Shown: positions 1 through 5,032 of the stretch, in pieces
How positions within the stretch are numbered: position 1 is the stretch's first letter
Layout of the letters: each line of letters begins with the position of its first letter
Source: Candidatus Omnitrophota bacterium
GTDB taxonomy: Bacteria > Omnitrophota > Koll11 > Aquiviventales > Aquiviventaceae
Length of the DNA: 6,088 bases
NCBI GenBank assembly: GCA_016196415.1
Contig: JACPXS010000066.1
Coordinates: 1-6,088 of the forward strand
Direction: 5' to 3'
Made by a program: the position numbers and the translations under genes
The notes under the pieces: model-generated
Told to the model about the DNA's origin: nothing
Seen by the model: the letters and a program-made list of their open reading frames with translations, nothing else
The model's database searches: none

Positions 1-635
1 GAGATTTTTCCAGCGCAGCCTTTTTCCTTGTCGCCGCGGCGTGCATTCCGGGTTCCCGGCTCACGCTCAACCAGGTGGGCATCAACCCCACACGGATCGC
101 CCTGTTACGCGTCCTCCAGCAGATGGGCGCGCGGGTTGAGTGGACGGTCGAGCGCGATTCGTGGGAGCCTTCCGGCACGATGACGGTGGAAGCCCGTCCC
201 CTCACAGGGGTGACCCTTCAGTCCACTGACGCGCCCAGCCTCATTGATGAATTGCCAGTGTTGCTGGTCGCCGCCGCCTGCGCTCAGGGCACGACGCGCC
301 TTTCAGGGATGGGGGAGTTACGGGTCAAGGAGACCGATCGGATCCGTTCTATGGTCAACGGCCTTCGGCAATTGGGCGTCCGCATGGATCTTCCAGCGCC
401 GGATGTGGTCGAAATCCACGGCGGTCACCTCACCGGAGGCGTGGTCGAAAGCGCCGGCGACCATCGGACTGCCATGAGCCTTGCGATCGCCGGCGTGGCG
501 AACTCGCGGGGTGTTACGAGACTTCGGGGGGCGGAGTGCGTGGCAAAATCGTTTCCGGAATTTTTCGACCAACTCCGGAGTCTCGCGGGTTCCTCGACGG
601 TAAAAACCGTTGACAAGACCGGGTCCCTTTGTTAG
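1..635 (+). CDS. aroA: 3-phosphoshikimate 1-carboxyvinyltransferase (EPSP synthase), C-terminal part; 5' end outside window
   Basis: Cytoplasmic shikimate-pathway enzyme that joins phosphoenolpyruvate to shikimate-3-phosphate, giving EPSP for chorismate and aromatic amino acid synthesis. The reading frame is already open at base 3 (DFSSAAFFLVAA, a typical EPSP synthase segment) and about 210 codons are visible, roughly half the usual ~430-residue protein. The true start lies upstream; the internal GTG at 75 is not a start. Visible family motifs, numbered from base 3, are the conserved Asp in LIDELPVL (about residue 82), ELRVKETDRI (105-114, with the Lys-Glu and Arg that contact PEP and act in catalysis), DHRTAM (153-158, equivalent to the DHR arginine) and ECVAKSFPEFF (178-188, with the late active-site Lys). 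The last ~14 residues after FFDQLRSLAG look like a non-conserved tail, and the mreB promoter is embedded in this tail. The stop TAG is 14 bases before mreB. The link to a cell-shape cluster looks positional rather than functional. Confidence 0.96.
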   Translation, partial: DFSSAAFFLVAAACIPGSRLTLNQVGINPTRIALLRVLQQMGARVEWTVERDSWEPSGTMTVEARPLTGVTLQSTDAPSLIDELPVLLVAAACAQGTTRLSGMGELRVKETDRIRSMVNGLRQLGVRMDLPAPDVVEIHGGHLTGGVVESAGDHRTAMSLAIAGVANSRGVTRLRGAECVAKSFPEFFDQLRSLAGSSTVKTVDKTGSLC

Positions 636-638
636 GAT
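610..638 (+). promoter_or_regulatory. Candidate sigma70-type promoter for the mre cluster
   Basis: A perfect -35 hexamer TTGACA (610-615) is followed after exactly 17 bases by TAGGAT (633-638), a 4-of-6 match to the -10 consensus. It is preceded by TGT, which makes an extended -10 (TGnTAGGAT, 630-638). The promoter lies in the last codons of aroA and would drive mreB and the genes behind it. The predicted start of transcription, about 7 bases past the -10, falls near 645, only about 5 bases before the mreB ATG at 650. The -10 also overlaps the Shine-Dalgarno-like AGGATGAG (634-641). The transcript would then be almost leaderless, and that ribosome site would only be present on read-through mRNA from aroA. 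Seen: hexamers and spacing. Inferred: activity. Confidence 0.55.
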
Positions 639-649
639 GAGCCAACCGT

Positions 650-1732
650 ATGACGCCAACCCGACTGAAACAAGCGAGTAACGCCCTCCAGCACGCCACC
701 AATTTCATCCTTGGCTTGTTCTCGCAGGATATCTCCATTGACCTTGGGACTGCGACGACCTTAGTGTTTGTCAAGGGCCGGGGGATCGTCCTCTGCGAGC
801 CTTCCGTGGTGGCGATTCAGCGAGGCTCCTCCCACGTCCTCGCGGTCGGCGAAGAGGCCAAGCGGATGATCGGTCGCACGCCGGGGAACATCTCCGCCAT
901 TCGTCCGATGAAAGACGGCGTCATCGCGGATTTTGAAGTGACCGAAGCGATGCTGCGCTACTTCATCAAGAAAGTCCAGCCTCGAAAGCTGAACAAACCG
1001 CTGGTGATCATTGCGATTCCGTCAGGGATTACCGAGGTGGAGAAACGGGCGGTTCGGGATTCGGCGCTGCGCGCCGGGGCCCGTGAAGTGTTCTTGGTCG
1101 AGGAACCGAAGGCGGCGGCAATCGGGGTGGGGTTGCCCATCCATGAGCCCGGCGGCAATATGATTCTCGACATCGGCGGAGGCACCACGGAGATGGCGGT
1201 GATCTCCCTTGACGGGATCGTCGTCTCGCGCTCCATCCGAGTTGCCGGTGATGAGATGGATCAGGCGGTCATTGAGCATCTTCGGAAGGCCTATAACTTG
1301 ATGATCGGGGAGCGGACTGCGGAAGAGATCAAGATTCGCATCGGCTCGGCGTATCCGCTCGATGAGGAGCTCACGATGGAGGTCCGGGGCCGCGATTTGG
1401 TCACGGGTCTGCCGAAGACGGTGACAATCACTTCCGAAGAAGTTCGGGAAGCGTTATCGGAGCCCATTCGGTCCATTGTTGAAGCCGCCCGCTTGACACT
1501 CGAGAAGACCCCGCCCGAGCTCTCCGCTGATTTGATTGACCGCGGCATCGTCTTGGCAGGAGGCGGCTCGCTCCTTCGAGGGGTAGACAAACTCTTGGCA
1601 GAAGAGACCGGCTTGCCTGTTCACATCGCAGAAAATCCTGTCACGGCTGTCGCGCTTGGGGTGGGCAAGGGGCTTGAGAATATCCGGTACCTGCGGAGCA
1701 GGATCGCCGTGTCCACCCGCTCGGAATTGTGA
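650..1732 (+). CDS. mreB: Rod shape-determining protein MreB (actin homologue)
   Basis: Bacterial actin that forms ATP-dependent, membrane-attached filaments on the inner face of the cytoplasmic membrane and orients the elongasome (MreC, MreD, RodA, PBP2). The 360-residue product shows [11 protein letters not shown] (27-37, phosphate-1 loop; most family members have DLGTANT), EEPKAAAIG (151-159), the phosphate-2 loop DIGGGTTE (174-181), and the adenosine-region loop [10 protein letters not shown] (302-311). It is somewhat longer than the usual ~340-347 residues, mainly because about 26 residues precede DISIDLG. That stretch ([19 protein letters not shown]) could be an extended amphipathic membrane-binding helix like the short one of E. 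coli MreB. ATG at 650 is preferred because AGGATGAG (634-641) lies at good spacing. An in-frame TTG at 716 would give a more typical length but lacks such support. First gene of the mre-mrd run; mreC follows after 31 bases. Confidence 0.97.
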   Translation: MTPTRLKQASNALQHATNFILGLFSQDISIDLGTATTLVFVKGRGIVLCEPSVVAIQRGSSHVLAVGEEAKRMIGRTPGNISAIRPMKDGVIADFEVTEAMLRYFIKKVQPRKLNKPLVIIAIPSGITEVEKRAVRDSALRAGAREVFLVEEPKAAAIGVGLPIHEPGGNMILDIGGGTTEMAVISLDGIVVSRSIRVAGDEMDQAVIEHLRKAYNLMIGERTAEEIKIRIGSAYPLDEELTMEVRGRDLVTGLPKTVTITSEEVREALSEPIRSIVEAARLTLEKTPPELSADLIDRGIVLAGGGSLLRGVDKLLAEETGLPVHIAENPVTAVALGVGKGLENIRYLRSRIAVSTRSEL

Positions 1733-1763
1733 CAGCCGCGGGGCCGGATGACGCGGTCGGTTC

Positions 1764-2600
1764 GTGGCCGATTGCGTGAAACAAGGTCGGTCACCAGCCC
1801 CGTCACGCGTTGTAGCAGCCTCGTGCTGTTGCCGTCCGGTGCGCCGTTCTCCTCGCCTTGCTGTGGTGGGTGCGCTCCTCTTGGGCGCGGTGTGGCTGCT
1901 TCAGGAACCGGTCAGGCATGGTACACTCGCCTTCCTTCGCCTGCCGTTGACCTTGACGCGGAACACCGTTGAGCTGATCCTCATCCTCCCGCAGCTCCCT
2001 GTGCTTTTCCGTGAGCACCATCGTCTTCAGGCGGCATTGACTCAAGAGCGGCTGAACACAGCGCACCTGCGTGAAACGCTGCGACAGACGGATGCCGCAG
2101 CCCAGGTACTGGCCATGGCGCCAATCCATCAAGGGATTGTGGCCAGCGTGATTGGGCGATCGACGCTCCCAGTTCAGCAGACCGTGCTCTTGAATAAAGG
2201 GGAGCGAGACGGGCTGTCCCTCGAGAGCGTGATCGTGCATCCCTCCGGCGTCATTGGCCGCGTCATGGCGCTATACCCCACGACGTGCCTGGTCATGCTG
2301 CTGACAGATCCAGACAGTCGAGTCGCCGGGCTGGTGGAGCGCTCTCGAGAGACCGGCCTGCTCGTTGGTCGGGGGCGAGGGTTGTGCGAATTGATCTATC
2401 TCGATGCGCGCGCGGACATCAACGAGGGCGATCAGATTGTGACGGCCGGGCTGGCGGGAAGCTTTCTGAAGGGCGTACCCCTCGGGACGGTGACTCGCGT
2501 CGTCCGAGATGAGCCGTCCGGCAGCCTCTCGGCTTTCGTCGCGCCGGCAGCGCATGTGAGCCGGCTCGAAGACGTGCTGTGCCTGCCGGCTCGCCAGTAA
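1764..2600 (+). CDS. mreC: Rod shape-determining protein MreC
   Basis: Bitopic inner-membrane protein with a large periplasmic part that bridges MreB/MreD and PBP2 and is thought to activate the RodA-PBP2 synthase. The 278-residue frame has one hydrophobic segment (about residues 31-46), a heptad-like, charged coiled-coil stretch (about 78-115, LFREHHRLQAALTQ onward), then the two-part beta domain (about 122-275). That domain carries family signatures such as VLLNKGERDGL, GVIGRVMALYPTTCLVMLLTD, ARADINEGDQIVTAGLAG and GVPLGTVTRV. The family assignment is firm; the start is not. The frame is closed upstream by TGA at 1749. GTG at 1764 gives a 30-residue cytoplasmic tail with three consecutive Cys (21-23). 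In-frame GTG at 1776 and 1839 are alternatives, and 1839 would leave a conventional short Arg-rich tail (VRRSPRLAV) before the membrane segment. None has a convincing Shine-Dalgarno. Confidence 0.93.
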   Translation: MADCVKQGRSPAPSRVVAASCCCRPVRRSPRLAVVGALLLGAVWLLQEPVRHGTLAFLRLPLTLTRNTVELILILPQLPVLFREHHRLQAALTQERLNTAHLRETLRQTDAAAQVLAMAPIHQGIVASVIGRSTLPVQQTVLLNKGERDGLSLESVIVHPSGVIGRVMALYPTTCLVMLLTDPDSRVAGLVERSRETGLLVGRGRGLCELIYLDARADINEGDQIVTAGLAGSFLKGVPLGTVTRVVRDEPSGSLSAFVAPAAHVSRLEDVLCLPARQ

Positions 2601-2627
2601 CGGTTCCAGCATGCAGAGGCCTCATCG

Positions 2628-3125
2628 ATGATCACGCTGCTGGGCTGTGTCGTCGCGCATCAGTTCGTCGCCCAGCTCTCAGTCTCTCCGTGGTGGGTCC
2701 CCGATCTGACCCTGGTGGGGAGCGTGCTCGCTACGACCAGGACGCCCGCCAAATGGCTTCTCTTCGCAGGGACCGCCGGACTGCTGACCATGGTGTGGGC
2801 CCTTCGATTGCCCACCGTGGTCCTGGTGGAATATCTGCTGCTTGGCGGGGTGATCCGTTGGCTCTCCGGCCATTGGGATGTCGCCGATCGAAGGCTGCAG
2901 GGGATGATCGCCGGGGCCGCCAGTGTCGTGATGACACTCATCCAACTCCGGATAGCGCATCTCTGGTCGTTTCCGGTGGCGGGGCTTGTGAGCGTTCACG
3001 TCGCCGGCACGGTGGTGGCGATCGTGGTCGTGGGTCGTCTTCGTGAGCCGTTGACGCCAACCGGGGCAGGTCGCCAACGATCCACACGCAGGATGCTGGC
3101 ACCCACTCCCAGACGCCGTGAGTGA
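2628..3125 (+). CDS. mreD: Rod shape-determining protein MreD
   Basis: Small polytopic inner-membrane component of the elongasome that partners MreC. The 165-residue product is very hydrophobic, with about five or six membrane segments (around 2-16, 26-38, 42-58, 62-79, 92-110 and 114-136). The family hallmark PDL is present near the start of the second segment (WWVPDLTLV, 22-30). MreD sequences are poorly conserved, so the call rests on topology, PDL, length and its place between mreC and mrdA. ATG at 2628 is supported by AGAGG at 2615-2619, eight bases upstream. The C-terminus from about residue 137 is a soluble basic tail ending in PRRRE, presumably cytoplasmic. The mreC stop is 27 bases upstream and mrdA starts 20 bases downstream. 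A longer-looking frame starting at 2579 over the same bases is an out-of-frame shadow with no membrane or family features. Confidence 0.88.
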   Translation: MITLLGCVVAHQFVAQLSVSPWWVPDLTLVGSVLATTRTPAKWLLFAGTAGLLTMVWALRLPTVVLVEYLLLGGVIRWLSGHWDVADRRLQGMIAGAASVVMTLIQLRIAHLWSFPVAGLVSVHVAGTVVAIVVVGRLREPLTPTGAGRQRSTRRMLAPTPRRRE

Positions 3126-3145
3126 TGTGACAGACGCTTCCCCGC

Positions 3146-4843
3146 ATGAGCCGTCGGATCGCGCAGCTCCAGTCTCTCCTGCTGATCGCCTTCGCGATCT
3201 TGACGCTGCGCTTGCTCGATCTGCAAATCCTCCAGGGAACTTCCTACCGGCGTCTTGCCGAACAGAACCGGATCCGCTTGGTCCCCGAGCAGGCCCCGCG
3301 GGGGCTCGTGGTCGATCGTCAGGGGCGCGTCTTGGCTGACGACGAAACCGTCTTTCGCGTGGCCGTTGTCCCGCAAGAGCTGGAAGACCTTCCTTCAGTC
3401 CTGACGCATCTGAGCGCGCTGATCCACCGTCCCGTTGCCGACCTCAAGCGGGAGTTCACCCGGCAGCGAAGTCTGGCGTTTCTTCCCGCGACCGTGGTCG
3501 ATCGAGTTCCCAAGGAGCTCGCGCTCCGTCTGGAAGAGGATCGGTGGCAGTTCCCCGGATTGTTCATCAAGGCGGAAGCCATGCGGCGCTATCCCCTTGG
3601 CGCGAGCGCCTCTCATGTGCTGGGCTACCTCGGCCAGCCCACCCCCGAGGAGCTCCCATTGTTGAAGCCCTATGGAGTCCGTCCAACTCATCTCGTGGGA
3701 CGGATGGGGCTTGAACGGCTCCTCGATCACGCGCTCCGTGGGCAATCAGGTGGCGTGATGGTGGAGGTGGACCATCAGGCTCGACGGGTTCGTATGCTTG
3801 GCAGCAAGACCCCTCAGCCGGGAGCCCGGGTGACGTTGACCATCGATGGCCCGCTGCAATCACTGATTGAAACGGCGCTGGGAACCCAGCCGGGGGCGTG
3901 CGTCGTGGTTGATCCCGCGACCGGGGACGTGCTGGCCATGGTCAGCGTCCCGGCTTTTCCTCCTTCGGCGTTCATCGCCTCCGATACTCAGCTCGTCAGA
4001 CAGCTCTTCAATAATCCCCAGTCGCCGATCATGAATCGGGCCACCATGGGCGTCTACCAGCCAGGCTCAATCATCAAACTGGTGACCGCGGCCGCCGCCT
4101 TGGAAGCGAGGGCGATCACCCCCTCCACGACGTTTGTCTGCCCAGGCGCGCTCACCATCGGCGATCGGACGTTTCATTGCTGGAACCGAGACGGCCACGG
4201 TCCCCTGGCGCTCCGCGATGCGCTGAAGCAATCGTGCAACGTGTACTTCATGCAAGTCAGTCGTCGGTTGGGAGCCGACCGGTTGCGTGCAGCGCTGGAG
4301 CAGGTCGGATTCTCCCATCGAACCGCCTGGCCCATGGAGCAGGCGGCCGGACATCTGCCGTCCCGGCGATTAACGGAAGGCGAAGTGGCGCTCTTGGGGA
4401 TTGGGCAGGGGGAGATCTTGGTGACGGTACTCCAGTGTGCCCTGATGGCGAGTGTCTTTGCGAATAGAGGTTGGCTCATTGAACCGCGGATCGTCACATC
4501 GGTGGCCGCTCATGCTTGGCAGGGCCAAACGGTTCGGCGGCGACTGGCATGGTCCGTCGAGACGATCGATGCCGTTCGGGTTGGCATGCAAGCGGTGGTC
4601 AGCGATCCCGATGGGACGGGTCACCGGGCGTTGAGCCCGCTGGTGAGCATCGGGGGAAAAACCGGGACCGCACAGACGCACATTCCCGGACAGACGCATG
4701 GGTGGTTTGTGGGGTTTTGTCCGATCGAGCATCCGCGCGTGGCGATGGCGATTGTCGTTGAGCATGGAGGGTCTGGAGGCGATCTTCCGGCAGAGGTGGC
4801 AAAAGCGATCTGCGAGTATGCGGCGGTGCCCGGCGCTCTCTAG
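3146..4843 (+). CDS. mrdA: Penicillin-binding protein 2, elongasome D,D-transpeptidase
   Basis: Class B PBP that cross-links peptidoglycan during side-wall growth, working with RodA in the inner membrane with its catalytic domain in the periplasm. The 565 residues comprise a membrane anchor (about 8-27), the PBP-dimer/pedestal region (about 44-215; RGLVVDRQGRVLADD, RRYPLGASASHVLGYLG, VGRMGLERLLDHALRG) and the transpeptidase domain (about 228-558). Catalytic motifs are complete: Ser308-Ile-Ile-Lys311, Ser363-Cys-Asn365 and Lys505-Thr-Gly507 in GGKTGTAQT. C332, C345, H351 and C364 form a cluster resembling the zinc site described for PBP2. It is shorter than E. coli PBP2 (~633 residues), chiefly because it ends soon after the transpeptidase fold. 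ATG at 3146 is the first usable start: an in-frame TGA sits at 3128. It has no clear Shine-Dalgarno, so coupling to mreD translation is likely. The stop codon TAG lies inside the left end of the palindromic repeat. Confidence 0.97.
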   Translation: MSRRIAQLQSLLLIAFAILTLRLLDLQILQGTSYRRLAEQNRIRLVPEQAPRGLVVDRQGRVLADDETVFRVAVVPQELEDLPSVLTHLSALIHRPVADLKREFTRQRSLAFLPATVVDRVPKELALRLEEDRWQFPGLFIKAEAMRRYPLGASASHVLGYLGQPTPEELPLLKPYGVRPTHLVGRMGLERLLDHALRGQSGGVMVEVDHQARRVRMLGSKTPQPGARVTLTIDGPLQSLIETALGTQPGACVVVDPATGDVLAMVSVPAFPPSAFIASDTQLVRQLFNNPQSPIMNRATMGVYQPGSIIKLVTAAAALEARAITPSTTFVCPGALTIGDRTFHCWNRDGHGPLALRDALKQSCNVYFMQVSRRLGADRLRAALEQVGFSHRTAWPMEQAAGHLPSRRLTEGEVALLGIGQGEILVTVLQCALMASVFANRGWLIEPRIVTSVAAHAWQGQTVRRRLAWSVETIDAVRVGMQAVVSDPDGTGHRALSPLVSIGGKTGTAQTHIPGQTHGWFVGFCPIEHPRVAMAIVVEHGGSGGDLPAEVAKAICEYAAVPGAL

Positions 4844-4867
4844 CAGGCTGCGGAAAAACCCTGTTTT

Positions 4868-4897
4868 GGCTGGAGGCTCTAGGCTGAAGGCTCGAGG
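4868..4897 (+). repeat. Left heptad array: four tandem 7-bp units GGCTNNA plus GG
   Basis: Four consecutive 7-base units are visible: GGCTGGA (4868-4874), GGCTCTA (4875-4881), GGCTGAA (4882-4888) and GGCTCGA (4889-4895), followed by GG. The GGCT core and the final A are invariant while the two bases between vary. This forms the left inner stem of the 151-bp palindrome. Confidence 0.8.
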
Positions 4898-4932
4898 GGA
4901 AAACCGTTTCGCCGTCGAGCGTCGTACTCTTG

Positions 4933-4962
4933 CCTCGAGCCTTGAGCCTCGAACCTTGAGCG
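4933..4962 (-). repeat. Right heptad array, inverted copy of the GGCTNNA units
   Basis: On the plus strand the units read TCGAGCC (4935-4941), TTGAGCC (4942-4948), TCGAACC (4949-4955) and TTGAGCG (4956-4962). These are complements of GGCTNNA, the third and fourth each with one change in the GGCT core. They pair with the left array in register, so the unit number is the same on both sides of the loop. Confidence 0.75.
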
Positions 4963-5011
4963 CTGCGGGAGTTTCTCCGCAGCCTGTTAGGTTCACGAAC
5001 GCACGAGGCGC

Positions 5012-5032
5012 ATGATCAACGAGGTAGCATGA
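5012..5032 (+). other. Possible six-codon leader ORF (MINEVA) overlapping the rodA start
   Basis: ATG at 5012 opens a six-codon frame whose TGA stop (5030-5032) overlaps the rodA ATG (5029-5031) as ATGA. Each ATG is preceded by a CGAGG Shine-Dalgarno-like stretch (5004-5008 and 5020-5024), and the two stretches CGAGG-n3/4-CATGA look like a 17-base tandem near-duplication. It could couple or tune initiation at rodA, or it could be chance. There is no homology evidence. Confidence 0.15.

Larger units (their letters stand above)
4840..4990. repeat. 151-bp palindromic intergenic element (REP/MITE-like) between mrdA and rodA
   Basis: The ends are 20-bp inverted arms: CTAGCAGGCTGCGGAAAAAC (4840-4859) against the complement of 4971-4990, which reads CTAACAGGCTGCGGAGAAAC; 18 of 20 match. 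Nested symmetrically inside is a second inverted pair, 4874-4897 against 4933-4956, matching 21 of 24. The two 14-base spacers between inner and outer stems are equal in length, and everything is centred on base 4915, with a 35-base loop (4898-4932). As RNA this would fold into one long hairpin with a symmetric internal loop. No ORF or target-site duplication is evident. The left arm overlaps the last codon and stop of mrdA. The structure suggests a non-autonomous mobile or REP-type repeat. It has no run of U after it, so it does not look like a standard intrinsic terminator. The host-lineage resemblance to Nitrospira-type repeats is from memory only. Confidence 0.8.

Noticed and set aside
1494..1522. 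TTGACA within mreB as a second promoter
   Set aside because: No acceptable -10 sequence at 16-18 bases downstream, and it lies in conserved coding sequence.
1748..1972. 74-codon plus-strand frame starting at ATG 1748 before mreC
   Set aside because: It overlaps the mreC membrane segment in another frame and has a Cys/Ser/Pro-rich sequence; it is only relevant if a frameshift exists in the mreC 5' end.
2579..3046. 155-codon plus-strand frame overlapping mreD
   Set aside because: Arg/Gly/Ser-rich shadow frame; the 2628 frame has membrane helices, the PDL motif and a proper ribosome site.
4840..4990. Palindrome as a standard intrinsic transcription terminator
   Set aside because: The stem is far longer than usual, has a 35-base loop and internal mismatches, and is not followed by a U-rich tract; it is better described as a repeat element.
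4965..4993. Promoter for rodA at the right arm of the palindrome (TGTTAGGTT as extended -10)
   Set aside because: Only three of six -10 bases match, and the -35 position reads GCGGGA, so there is no support beyond TGn.
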